33,352 bases of DNA. Origin: Actinomycetes bacterium (GTDB lineage Bacteria > Actinomycetota > Actinomycetes > Actinomycetales > Dermatophilaceae). The stretch covers positions 1 to 33,352 of the forward strand of contig JAEZWF010000007.1 in assembly GCA_023420415.1 (NCBI GenBank), written 5' to 3'. Position 1 is the first letter of the stretch; each line of letters begins with the position of its first letter. The translations under genes were made by a program, and so were the position numbers. The notes beneath the pieces are model-generated. The model was not told the DNA's origin, did no database searches, and was given only the letters and a program-made list of their open reading frames with translations. Shown one piece after another: positions 7,588 to 16,911 of this stretch.

Positions 7588-8772
7588 ATGCCCTTGAAGA
7601 TCCCACGTCAGCGCGCCCGCGAGCCGGAGTCCTCCGGTGTCAGCGGGATCGTCCGCGTCGACGCGCGCACCAAGAACCTCACCAAGCGCCTGCGCCCCGG
7701 CGAGATCGCGGTCATCGACCACCAGGACATCGACAAGGTGAGCGCCGAGGCGCTGTTGGCCTGCCGCCCGGCCGCGGTCGTCAACGCGGCCCCCTCGATC
7801 AGTGGGCGTTACCCGAACCTCGGACCGGAGATCCTGGTCGAGGCTGGGATCCCGCTCATCGACAACGTCGGCCGCGACGTGATGCACGACCTGCACGAGG
7901 GCCAGCAGGTGCGCATCACCGGCGACGAGGTCTGGCGGGGCGAGGAGGTCGTGGCCACGGGGCAGGCGTTCGACGCCGAGCTCGTGCACTCCTCGATGGA
8001 GGAGGCCCGCGCGGGACTCGCGGTCCAGCTCGAGGCGTTCGCCGCCAACACGATGGAGTACCTGCGACGGGAGCGCGAGCTGCTCCTCGACGGTGTGGGC
8101 GTCCCGGACATCACCACCCAGCTGGACGGCCGCCACGCCCTCATCGTGGTGCGCGGCTACCACTACAAGGAAGACCTCAAGACGCTGCGCAGCTACATCC
8201 GCGAGTACCGGCCGGTGCTCATCGGGGTGGACGGCGGCGCGGACGCACTCATCGAGGAGGGCCTGCGGCCCGACCTCATCGTCGGCGACATGGACTCGGT
8301 GTCCGACGCCGCGCTGCGCTCGGGGGCCGAGATCGTGGTCCATGCCTACCGTGACGGCAACGCACCCGGACTCGAGCGGGTGCGACGCCTCGGCGTCGAG
8401 CCGGTCGTCTTTCCCGCGACCGGCACCAGCGAGGACGTCGCCATGCTGCTGGCCGACGACAAGGGGGCCACGCTCATCGTCGCCGTCGGCACCCACGCCA
8501 CCCTGGTCGAGTTCCTCGACAAGGGCCGCAGCGGCATGGCCAGCACCTTCCTCACGAGGCTGCGCGTGGGCGGCAAGCTGGTCGATGCCAAGGGCGTGAG
8601 CCGGCTCTACCGGTCGCGAATCTCCAACCTCACCCTCGTCTTCATGCTGCTGGTCGGGCTCAGCGCGCTGTTCGCGGCGCTCTGGTCGACGACCGGCGGT
8701 CGAGCATTCCTCCAGGTCCTCGGGGCACGGTGGGATGACCTCTGGTCCTTCGTCGTAGGAATTGTCACGTGA
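7588..8772 (+). CDS. steA: SteA-like cytokinetic protein
   Basis: The 394-residue protein is homologous to Rv1697 and Corynebacterium SteA. The middle holds a thiamin-pyrophosphokinase-like fold (VDGGADALIEEG and PDLIVGDMDS, about 213-240). A C-terminal hydrophobic helix (LTLVFMLLVGLSALFAALW, about 348-366) is followed by a short tail ending in a second hydrophobic stretch. In Corynebacterineae SteA forms a membrane complex with SteB at the division site and promotes peptidoglycan cleavage in cell separation. ATG 7588 is chosen over GTG 7570 because GGGAGGA lies about 9 nt before it. The stop overlaps the steB start (GTGA 8769), so the two partners are translationally coupled. Confidence 0.88.
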   Translation: MPLKIPRQRAREPESSGVSGIVRVDARTKNLTKRLRPGEIAVIDHQDIDKVSAEALLACRPAAVVNAAPSISGRYPNLGPEILVEAGIPLIDNVGRDVMHDLHEGQQVRITGDEVWRGEEVVATGQAFDAELVHSSMEEARAGLAVQLEAFAANTMEYLRRERELLLDGVGVPDITTQLDGRHALIVVRGYHYKEDLKTLRSYIREYRPVLIGVDGGADALIEEGLRPDLIVGDMDSVSDAALRSGAEIVVHAYRDGNAPGLERVRRLGVEPVVFPATGTSEDVAMLLADDKGATLIVAVGTHATLVEFLDKGRSGMASTFLTRLRVGGKLVDAKGVSRLYRSRISNLTLVFMLLVGLSALFAALWSTTGGRAFLQVLGARWDDLWSFVVGIVT

Positions 8773-9704
8773 TCGACTTCCGCTACCACCTCGTCTCCAT
8801 CGTCTCGATCTTCCTCGCGCTAGCTGTCGGGATCGTGCTCGGTGCCGGCCCCCTCAAGGAGGACCTCGGCAACACGCTGACGTCCGAGGTGAAGAACCTG
8901 CGCACCGACAAGGCGGCGTTGCGCACCGAGCTCGACCAGGCCGACAAGGCCGCCACCGCCCGAGACGAGTTCACGGCCGCGAGCAACCGCACCCTGCTGC
9001 CGGGACGGCTCGCCGACACCACGATCAGCGTCGTCGTCCTGCCCGGCGCCGACCAGGACTCGGTCAAGGCCACCACCGACGCGCTCGTGCTCGCGGGCGG
9101 CAAGATCGGCTCGACGATCACCGTGCAGGACAAGTGGATCGACCCCGACCAGGCGACCTTCCGGTCCACTCTGGGCCAGCAGCTCGCGGGTCAGGTGGGG
9201 GTGCCGGTCGACCAGGGCGGCGCCGACGTCCTGGGCCAGGTGCTCGCACGATCGGTGCTCACCAAGGCCGGTGCCAACAGCAACGGTGCCGAGGCGGCGC
9301 TCGGCACGATGCGCACCGGCGACCTCATCAAGTTCTCCGACGGGGTGGTCCCGTCCTCGGTCGCGGTGGTCGTCGCCGGCCCGGTCGGGGGCACCAACGA
9401 GCAGACGCGCACCACCCAGGCTGAGGCGCTCAGCGCGCTCGCGGGCGCACTCGACCAGGCCGGTGCCGGCGCGGTCCTGGTGTCCGACAGCGGACCTGCC
9501 GCCGCGAGCACGACCTCGGTGGTCACCACCGCTCGCGCCGACGAGGAGCTCAGCAAGAACCTGTCCACCGTCGACGACGTCGACCTGCCCATGGGCCAGG
9601 CCAGCGTGGTGTTCGGCCTGCTCGAGCAGGAGGCCGGCAAGGCCGGTCAGTACGGGTTGGACCCCGACGCCACGGCTGCCTTCCCGCAGCTGGCCACCAA
9701 GTAG
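8769..9704 (+). CDS. steB: SteB / MctB-family membrane-anchored protein
   Basis: The 311-residue protein has an N-terminal membrane helix (about 8-27, within LVSIVSIFLALAVGIVLGAG). A coiled coil follows (about 35-65, LTSEVKNLRTDKAALRTEL), then a large soluble domain. The family contains Rv1698 (MctB, described as a copper exporter or outer-membrane channel) and corynebacterial SteB, the partner of SteA in cell separation. The single anchor plus coiled coil fits a divisome scaffold better than a transporter, and pairing with steA supports that. No His- or Cys-rich copper site is seen. Automatic tools often label it a copper transporter. Confidence 0.87.
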   Translation: MIDFRYHLVSIVSIFLALAVGIVLGAGPLKEDLGNTLTSEVKNLRTDKAALRTELDQADKAATARDEFTAASNRTLLPGRLADTTISVVVLPGADQDSVKATTDALVLAGGKIGSTITVQDKWIDPDQATFRSTLGQQLAGQVGVPVDQGGADVLGQVLARSVLTKAGANSNGAEAALGTMRTGDLIKFSDGVVPSSVAVVVAGPVGGTNEQTRTTQAEALSALAGALDQAGAGAVLVSDSGPAAASTTSVVTTARADEELSKNLSTVDDVDLPMGQASVVFGLLEQEAGKAGQYGLDPDATAAFPQLATK

Positions 9705-9709
9705 GCCCG

Positions 9710-10507
9710 GTGCGGGCGCTCATCGCAGGCGCGGTCGCGGGCGGACTGGCGTCGGCGGCATACCGCTGGTTGCGCACGGACGTGCCCGGCGGCGCGAGCC
9801 GGTGGGAGCGCACCAACCATGCCGGTCGACCGGTGACGTTGCTCGAGGGACCGGCGTATGCCGCGGCGGCGGCGACGGCGGCCGCCCTCACCGGCGCAGG
9901 CGCCGCGCCGGTCGTCGCGACCCTGGGGTCGGCGGCCCTGGGCGCCCTCGACGACCTCGGCGGCGATGCGTCCAGCAAGGGACTCAAGGGGCACCTGGGT
10001 GCGCTGGCCCGCGGGGAGGTCACCACGGGGGCCGTCAAGGTGGTGGGGCTGGGCGTGACCGGGCTCGTCGCAGCAGCGCTCGCCGACCGGGGGCGCGACG
10101 ACCGCACCGCACTGGACACCCTCGTCGCAGGGGCCGTCGTCGCGGGCTCAGCGAACCTGCTCAACCTGCTCGACCTGCGACCGGGCCGCGCGCTCAAGGC
10201 CACGATCGCGCTCGGGACCGGGACGGTGGCACCCCCGTCGGCGGCAGCAGCCGGAGCCGCGGTGGGAGCCGCAGCCGGTCTCCTGCGCCCGGACCTCGCG
10301 GGTGAGGCGATGCTCGGAGACACCGGCGCCAACGCCGCCGGCGCGCTGCTCGGCACCGCGCTGGTCCAGCGCACGGGGCGCCGCGGCCGCTGGGCTGCAC
10401 TGGCGCTGTTGACGGGGCTGACCCTGGCGTCGGAGAAGGTGTCGTTCACCGCGGTGATCGAGTCGACGCCGGTGCTGCGCGAGGTGGACGCGTGGGGTCG
10501 CCGGTGA
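9710..10507 (+). CDS. Divergent MraY/WecA-like phosphoglycosyltransferase
   Basis: The 265-residue, very Ala/Gly-rich protein has several hydrophobic segments. It keeps the core of the polyprenyl-phosphate sugar-1-phosphate transferase family: D81-D82 in LDDLGGD with K90 in SSKGLKGH, the N149-x2-N152-x2-D155 pattern in NLLNLLDLRPGR, and GDTGAN at 203-208. It is shorter than true MraY/WecA/TagO (320-360 residues) and lacks their cytosolic His motif, and the usual DGLDGLA is altered to DLRPGRALK. It may attach a sugar phosphate to undecaprenyl or decaprenyl phosphate; the sugar is unknown. The GTG start lies 5 nt after steB. Its stop overlaps the MurJ-like gene. It has no counterpart between Rv1698 and Rv1699 in M. 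tuberculosis. Confidence 0.72.
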   Translation: MRALIAGAVAGGLASAAYRWLRTDVPGGASRWERTNHAGRPVTLLEGPAYAAAAATAAALTGAGAAPVVATLGSAALGALDDLGGDASSKGLKGHLGALARGEVTTGAVKVVGLGVTGLVAAALADRGRDDRTALDTLVAGAVVAGSANLLNLLDLRPGRALKATIALGTGTVAPPSAAAAGAAVGAAAGLLRPDLAGEAMLGDTGANAAGALLGTALVQRTGRRGRWAALALLTGLTLASEKVSFTAVIESTPVLREVDAWGRR

Positions 10508-12177
10508 CGGCACGCTCGATCGGGACCGGCGTGGCCCGCGCCGCCCTCGTCATCGCGGTCGCGACCCTCCTCAGCCGGGTCGCCGGGTTCGCCCGCACCC
10601 TCGTCTTCTCCACGTCGGTCGGCGCCACCGAGGTCGGCGACGTCTACCAGACGGTCAACACGCTGCCTAACGTCGTCTACGAGATCGCGGCCGGTGGCGT
10701 GCTGGCCGCCGTGGCCGTCCCGCTCGTGGCGCGGCAGCTGGCGCTGGGTCGTGACCGGGAGGCCGACCAGACGGCCTCGGCACTGCTCAGCTGGGCCGTG
10801 GTGGTGCTGGCGCCCCTCAGCGTCATCGTCGCCCTCGTCGCACCCTGGGCGAGCCGTGCCCTCCTGTCGTCACGGGCCAGCGACGCCAGCGTCCTGCTGG
10901 GACAGGAGATGCTCGTGCTGTTCGCACCCCAAGTGCTGCTCTACGGCATCGGGATCGTCCTGTCCGGTGTGCTCCAGGCCCGGCACCGGTTCCTCGCAGC
11001 GGCCATCGCGCCGCTGCTGTCGAGCATCGTGGTCATCGCGGCATACCTCGCCTATCGACAGGTGGCGGGCACGGGGGCGACGCCGGCCACGATCGGCCCG
11101 GACGCACTCTGGGTGCTGGCCGGTGGCACCACGCTCGGCGTCGTCGTGCTGAGCCTGCCGCTGCTCGTGCCCGTGTGGCGGGCGGGGGTGCGGCTGCGGC
11201 CGACGCTGAGATTTCCCGACGGCACCGCCGGGCGGGCCCGCTCGCTCGCGGGCAGCGGGTTGGTGGCGCTCGTGGCGCAACAGGTCGCCGTCTTCGTCAC
11301 CCTGTGGGTGACGCACCACAAGACCTCGGCCGTCGGGACGGTGAACGTCTACCAGTACGTCCAGGCCGTCTACCTGCTGCCGTATGCCGTGCTGGCCGTG
11401 CCGATCGCGACGTCCGCCTTCCCGACGCTGGCGCACACGACGACCGTCGAGGACGCAGCCGGCGCGGCAGACGCCGGTGCGGCCGGACTGCTGCCCGGCA
11501 CCGGCGCTCGCGAGACTCTGGCGCGCAGCCTGCGCGGGATCATCCTGTTCGTCGCCGCGGCCGCAGCCGTCCTCATGGCGGTGTCCAAGCCGGTGGGGGA
11601 GTTCTTCCAGGCGATCGACCCGGCCGGGGACCGGTCCGCCGCGTTGGCCGCGCTGCCGGGGGCGCTGGCCGCCTACGCGCCGGGCGTCGTCGGTTTCGGC
11701 GTCGCGGCGCTGCTGACGCGCGCGCTCTACGTGCGGGGCAGGCCGCTGTATGCCGCGTTGGCGGTGGCCGCTGGGTGGGCGGTCGCCGCGCTGCTGCCGG
11801 TGTTCGCCCTGTCGAGCGGCTCGACGGCGGGCGCGACGCTCGGTGTCCTGGGTGTCGCGTCCTCGCTGGGGATGACCCTGTCCGCGCTGCTGCTGGCATG
11901 GCTCGTGCGGCGGGCCTGGGGACCGGAGGCACTCGCGGGCAGCGGGCGCACGCTCGGGGCTGCCGTCGTCGGGGTTGCCGTCGGCCTGGTGGTGGGCGAC
12001 ACCGTGCTGCGCCGGCTCGACTCCGGGGGTGGGGCGAGCGGTGCCGTCCTCGACGGGGTGGTGGTCGCCGTGGCCGTGGCGCTGGTCTACCTCGGGGTGA
12101 TGATGCTGGCCGACCGCGGTGCGATGAAGGCGTTGCGTGAGCGCGGCAGGGCCCGGCGGCGGGGGGACGGGGCGTGA
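10504..12177 (+). CDS. MurJ/MviN-family lipid-linked glycan flippase
   Basis: The protein has 557 residues and about 13-14 predicted membrane segments. It begins with the family signature LLSRVAGFARTLVFSTSVG, then TVNTLPNVVYEIAAGGVLAA. MurJ moves lipid II across the membrane; this copy lies with a phosphoglycosyltransferase-like enzyme and a glycosyltransferase, so it may flip a different lipid-linked sugar. The arginine pair that follows LPN in E. coli MurJ is absent here (LPNVVYE). Start choice: GTG 10504 makes a GTGA overlap with the upstream stop, like most junctions in this run; GTG 10492 is the alternative and would add four residues. Whether it is the only MurJ of the genome cannot be told from the window. 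Confidence 0.85.
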   Translation: MTARSIGTGVARAALVIAVATLLSRVAGFARTLVFSTSVGATEVGDVYQTVNTLPNVVYEIAAGGVLAAVAVPLVARQLALGRDREADQTASALLSWAVVVLAPLSVIVALVAPWASRALLSSRASDASVLLGQEMLVLFAPQVLLYGIGIVLSGVLQARHRFLAAAIAPLLSSIVVIAAYLAYRQVAGTGATPATIGPDALWVLAGGTTLGVVVLSLPLLVPVWRAGVRLRPTLRFPDGTAGRARSLAGSGLVALVAQQVAVFVTLWVTHHKTSAVGTVNVYQYVQAVYLLPYAVLAVPIATSAFPTLAHTTTVEDAAGAADAGAAGLLPGTGARETLARSLRGIILFVAAAAAVLMAVSKPVGEFFQAIDPAGDRSAALAALPGALAAYAPGVVGFGVAALLTRALYVRGRPLYAALAVAAGWAVAALLPVFALSSGSTAGATLGVLGVASSLGMTLSALLLAWLVRRAWGPEALAGSGRTLGAAVVGVAVGLVVGDTVLRRLDSGGGASGAVLDGVVVAVAVALVYLGVMMLADRGAMKALRERGRARRRGDGA

Positions 12178-13286
12178 GGGTGGTCATGGTGCTCGGGAGG
12201 AGCACGGGAGGCATCGGGACTCACGTGGCCGAGCTCACGGCCGGGCTGCGGGCGCTGGGGGACCGGGTCGAGGTCGTGACCGACGCGGTGACGGCCGAGC
12301 GCTTCGGGATGCGCGAGGCGAGGCGGTGGTGGCCCGGGCGTGCTGCCGGTCTGGTCGGGTCGGTGCGCCGTGTCTGGTGGCTGCGTGGGTTGGCGAAGGA
12401 GTCGGACGTCGTGCACGCCCACGGTCACCAGGCCGGGTTGGTGTCGGCTGTGGCGATGCTGGGCCTGTCGACACCACTCGTGGTGAGCCAGCACAACGCG
12501 GTGCTTGCGGGCGGCCTGAAGGGGCGCGTGTTGGGACTGGCGCAGCGGTTTGTCGCGCGGCGCGCGATGCTGGTGACGGGAGCGAGCTCGGACCTCGTCG
12601 ACGAGGCCGAACGGCTCGGGGCCGGGGAGGCGCGGTTGGCGCCGGTTCCGTCGCCGCGGGTGGCCGAGCTGCTGGCGGGAGAGCCGCTCGACGAGTCGGC
12701 GCGTCGCGCTGCGGCGCGGGAGCTGTTGCGCGACAACGGGATCGAGGTGGAGCCCGGGACGCCGATGGTGCTGACGATCGCGCGGATCGCCCCGCAGAAG
12801 GACCTCGACACCTTCATGGACACGATGGCCGTCCTGCGGGTGCCCGCTGTCGGCGTCGTCATCGGTGGAGGGGATGAGGACCTGCGCGCGAGCTTTGCTG
12901 CCCGGGTCGCCGAGGATCGGCTGCCGGTCCACTTCGTGGGTGCGCAGGACGACCCGGAACGGTGGCTGCGGGCGGCCGACGTATTCGTGCTGACCTCGAC
13001 CTGGGAGGCACGGGCGCTGGTGGTCCAGGAGGCGATGGCGGCCGGGGTGCCGGTCGTCGCCACCGCGACAGGTGGGCTGCCCGACCTCGTGGAGGGTGTC
13101 GGTGCCCTCGTCCCGGTGGGTGCGGCGGCGGCGGCGAGCCGCGCGGTCGAGACCTACCTCAGGGACGCGGCCACGCGGCATACCGCTGTCGTGAAGGGGC
13201 GGGAACGGGCCAAAGACTGGGACGATGACGAAGCCACGGCGCGTCGTTGGCAGGAGTGGTATCGAGCGCTGCCCGGGATGACGTAG
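12174..13286 (+). CDS. GT4-family glycosyltransferase
   Basis: The 370-residue, GT-B fold enzyme has no membrane segment. The acceptor-side loop STGGIGTHVAELTAGL is at residues 10-25. The C-terminal domain has the nucleotide-sugar-binding strand MVLTIARIAPQKDL and the E-x7-E motif EARALVVQE, followed by AMAAGVPVVAT. Such enzymes are retaining and transfer a sugar from a nucleotide donor; donor and acceptor here are unknown. It overlaps the flippase gene by GTGA, so the MraY-like, flippase and transferase genes are one translational unit. The natural guess is that it extends the lipid-linked sugar made by the first enzyme. The TAG stop also forms the first bases of the presumed pyrG -10 box. 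Confidence 0.87.
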   Translation: MRVVMVLGRSTGGIGTHVAELTAGLRALGDRVEVVTDAVTAERFGMREARRWWPGRAAGLVGSVRRVWWLRGLAKESDVVHAHGHQAGLVSAVAMLGLSTPLVVSQHNAVLAGGLKGRVLGLAQRFVARRAMLVTGASSDLVDEAERLGAGEARLAPVPSPRVAELLAGEPLDESARRAAARELLRDNGIEVEPGTPMVLTIARIAPQKDLDTFMDTMAVLRVPAVGVVIGGGDEDLRASFAARVAEDRLPVHFVGAQDDPERWLRAADVFVLTSTWEARALVVQEAMAAGVPVVATATGGLPDLVEGVGALVPVGAAAAASRAVETYLRDAATRHTAVVKGRERAKDWDDDEATARRWQEWYRALPGMT

Positions 13287-13297
13287 GCTTGAACCCC
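13284..13297 (+). promoter_or_regulatory. Presumed leaderless promoter of pyrG
   Basis: TAGGCT at 13284-13289 fits the actinobacterial -10 pattern TANNNT. It lies 8 nt before GTG 13298, so transcription would start at or next to the start codon. No Shine-Dalgarno sequence is seen. The TAG is at the same time the stop codon of the upstream glycosyltransferase. No clear -35 is visible. Confidence 0.45.
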
Positions 13298-15004
<1,707 letters not shown>

Positions 15005-15011
15005 GGCGCCG

Positions 15012-15656
15012 ATGAGTGAGCCGCTCGCCGACCGGTTCGAAGGTCGGCCGGTCGTGTCGTCCGAGGTGGCGTTCGACGGGATCGTCTGGGACGTCGTGCG
15101 CGACCGGGTCGAGCTCGGGGATGCCGGGGAGGTCACGCGGGAGTACGTGCGGCACACCGGCGCGGTCGCCGTTCTGGCGCTCGACGAAGAGGGGCGCGCG
15201 TGCCTGATCCAGCAGTACCGGCACCCCGTGCGGGCGTTCGAGTGGGAGATCCCGGCCGGGCTGCTCGACGTCGACGGGGAGTCGCCCTGGCTGGCCGCCG
15301 CGCGCGAGCTGCACGAGGAGGCTGACCTGCGGGCCTCGACCTGGAACGTGCTGGCCGACTACGCGAGCTCGCCCGGTGGGCTCGACGAGCAGCTGCGCAT
15401 CTACCTGGCGCGGGACGTCGCGCCGGTGCCGGAGGCTGAGCGTCACACGCGCGACGGCGAGGAGCTCGGTATGCCGGTGCGCTGGGTGCCGCTGGAAGAG
15501 GTGCGTGACGCGGTCCTCGCCGGCCGCGTGCACAACGCGACGCTGGTCATCGCGACGCTCGCCGCGCTCGCCGCCCGCGAGCTCGACTGGGCCACCCTGC
15601 GGACGGCGGACGCCCCCTGGCCGGCCCACCCGGCATACCGGGGGGACTCGGCGTAA
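15012..15656 (+). CDS. Nudix hydrolase, ADP-ribose pyrophosphatase type
   Basis: The 214-residue protein has a Nudix box at GLLDVDGESPWLAAARELHE: the REL-x-EE core binds Mg ions. The box is one residue longer than the textbook G-x5-E form, and the usual EExG glycine is alanine (EEADL). As I recall, Rv1700, an ADP-ribose pyrophosphatase also located just after pyrG, has the same longer spacing. It probably hydrolyses ADP-ribose to AMP and ribose-5-phosphate, which is inference from the family. ATG 15012 lies 7 nt after the pyrG stop, so co-transcription is likely. Confidence 0.9.
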   Translation: MSEPLADRFEGRPVVSSEVAFDGIVWDVVRDRVELGDAGEVTREYVRHTGAVAVLALDEEGRACLIQQYRHPVRAFEWEIPAGLLDVDGESPWLAAARELHEEADLRASTWNVLADYASSPGGLDEQLRIYLARDVAPVPEAERHTRDGEELGMPVRWVPLEEVRDAVLAGRVHNATLVIATLAALAARELDWATLRTADAPWPAHPAYRGDSA

Positions 15657-15666
15657 CGTTCCCGGC
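15654..15666 (+). promoter_or_regulatory. Presumed leaderless promoter of the VOC gene
   Basis: TAACGT at 15654-15659 fits TANNNT and lies exactly 7 nt before ATG 15667. There is no Shine-Dalgarno sequence. The TAA is also the stop codon of the Nudix gene, so stop codon and -10 coincide as at pyrG. Confidence 0.4.
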
Positions 15667-16386
15667 ATGTATCTCGAGAACCTCGTCTTTGACGCAGTCG
15701 ACCCACAGCGCCTCGGACGGTTCTGGGAGGCGGCTCTGGGGAGCAGCACGCTGACCGATGAGCCGGAGATCTACGAGACCCGGCTGTCGGTACCGGACGG
15801 CCCGGTGCTGGACCTGTGCTTCGGCCGGGTCGACGCTGCACCGAGCGAGCCGCTGCGGCTGCACCTCGACCTGCGTGGTGGGGCCGAGCAGGAGGCGGTG
15901 GCGCAGCGGCTGCGCGAGCTGGGGGCAAGCGACCTCGACATCGGTCAGGGCGACGTGCCGTGGGCCGTGCTGGCCGATCCAGAGGGAAATCCCTTCTGCG
16001 TCATGGAGTCTCGCGACGCCTACAGCGACACCGGGCCGATCGCGGCGATCCCGGTCGACAGCGCCGACCCGGCGCGGGACGGGGATTTCTGGCGGTGGCT
16101 CACGGGGTGGGTGGAGGCTCCGGGTGTGGCGCCGGTGACGTTGCGACACCCGTCCGGGAGGGGGCTCTTGCTCGAGTTCTGTCCGGAGCCGGCACCGGTC
16201 GGCGGGGCGAAGAACCGGCTGCACCTCGACGTGCGGCTCGAGTCCGATGACGACCCCGAGGCCGTGTTTGGCGGGGTGGTCGAGCGCGGCGGCGGGGAGT
16301 TCGAACACGAATGGGGCGACCTCCCGTGGCGGGTGTGTGTCGACCCGTCGGGCAACCAGTTCTGCCTGTTGCCTGCAAGGTCATGA
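15667..16386 (+). CDS. Two-domain VOC (glyoxalase-like) protein
   Basis: The 239-residue protein is built of two similar halves of the vicinal-oxygen-chelate fold. Each half ends with the same signature: LADPEGNPFCVME (about 101-113) and VDPSGNQFCLLP (near the C-terminus). Each has an internal strand of the LRLHLDLR / NRLHLDVRL type. The family is glyoxalase-like and its members are diverse (lyases, dioxygenases, antibiotic-binding proteins); the substrate cannot be assigned. ATG 15667 is chosen because it begins MYLENLVFDAVDP, the normal first strand. Sequence upstream in the same frame lies in the Nudix gene. Confidence 0.85.
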   Translation: MYLENLVFDAVDPQRLGRFWEAALGSSTLTDEPEIYETRLSVPDGPVLDLCFGRVDAAPSEPLRLHLDLRGGAEQEAVAQRLRELGASDLDIGQGDVPWAVLADPEGNPFCVMESRDAYSDTGPIAAIPVDSADPARDGDFWRWLTGWVEAPGVAPVTLRHPSGRGLLLEFCPEPAPVGGAKNRLHLDVRLESDDDPEAVFGGVVERGGGEFEHEWGDLPWRVCVDPSGNQFCLLPARS

Positions 16387-16387
16387 C

Positions 16388-16777
16388 GTGACGAATCCCG
16401 GTGTGCCACAACGTGACTGCCCGTGTGGCTCGGGGCGAGCGTTTGCCGTCTGCTGCGAACCGCTGCACGAGGGTGCGCGAGCTGCCGTCTCCGCGGTCGA
16501 GCTCATGCGCTCCAGGTATGCCGCGTACGTCGTGGGCGACGACGGCTACCTCGCGCGCACCTGGCACCCGCGTACGAGGCCCGCGTCGATCGACGCGCCG
16601 AAGGGACCGACGTGGAAGGGTCTGTCGGTTGTGTCGACAGCCGACGGTCGCGAGGGCGACCGGGTGGGCGAGGTCGAGTTCGAGGCGACCTACGACGGGG
16701 GAGTCCTGCACGAACGCAGCCGGTTCGTGCGACGCGCTGGCCGGTGGGTCTACGTTGACGGCGAGGTCAGCGACTGA
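16388..16777 (+). CDS. YchJ/UPF0225 family protein with SEC-C zinc motif
   Basis: The 129-residue protein has an N-terminal SEC-C-type motif CPCGSGRAFAVCC (C11, C13, C22, C23), which binds zinc in SecA-type tails. An NTF2-like domain follows (ELMRSRYAAYVVGDDGYLARTWHP through FVRRAGRWVYVDGEV). The family is widespread and its function is unknown. GTG 16388 begins 1 nt after the VOC stop with AAGG about 7 nt upstream, and MTNPGVPQRDCPCGSG places the motif at the usual position. Co-transcription with the VOC gene is likely. Confidence 0.88.
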   Translation: MTNPGVPQRDCPCGSGRAFAVCCEPLHEGARAAVSAVELMRSRYAAYVVGDDGYLARTWHPRTRPASIDAPKGPTWKGLSVVSTADGREGDRVGEVEFEATYDGGVLHERSRFVRRAGRWVYVDGEVSD

Positions 16778-16824
16778 CTGCGCCTGAACGGTTGGGCTGC
16801 AACGAAATTCGCTGTGGAGATGGC

Positions 16825-16870
16825 TTGTGCTGTGTCGGCGGGCGGGTGTACTATTCGAACAGACGTCGGA
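16825..16870 (+). promoter_or_regulatory. Promoter with LexA-like (SOS) box before the DUF222-HNH gene
   Basis: The -35-like TTGTGC (16825-16830) and -10-like TACTAT (16849-16854) have an 18-nt spacer. Directly after lies TCGAAC-agac-GTCGGA (16855-16870). It matches 10 of 12 defined bases of the actinobacterial LexA box TCGAAC-N4-GTTCGA, and the dyad extends outward (TATTC...GAATA). In M. tuberculosis several 13E12-family genes, the relatives of the gene downstream, are LexA-controlled. LexA binding here is inference. Confidence 0.45.
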
Positions 16871-16911
16871 ATACTGGTTCGGACGTCAGGGGGTCTGGCT
16901 AGGGGTTTCGG

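Noticed and set aside
8225..8310. steA as a thiamin pyrophosphokinase gene
   Set aside because: Only the fold-like VDGGAD and GDMDS segments match; the protein is longer, has a C-terminal membrane helix, and sits beside steB in the SteA gene order.
13244..13286. Upstream GTG (13247) as the pyrG start
   Set aside because: It would overlap the glycosyltransferase gene by 40 nt and add residues unlike the conserved CTP synthase N-terminus.
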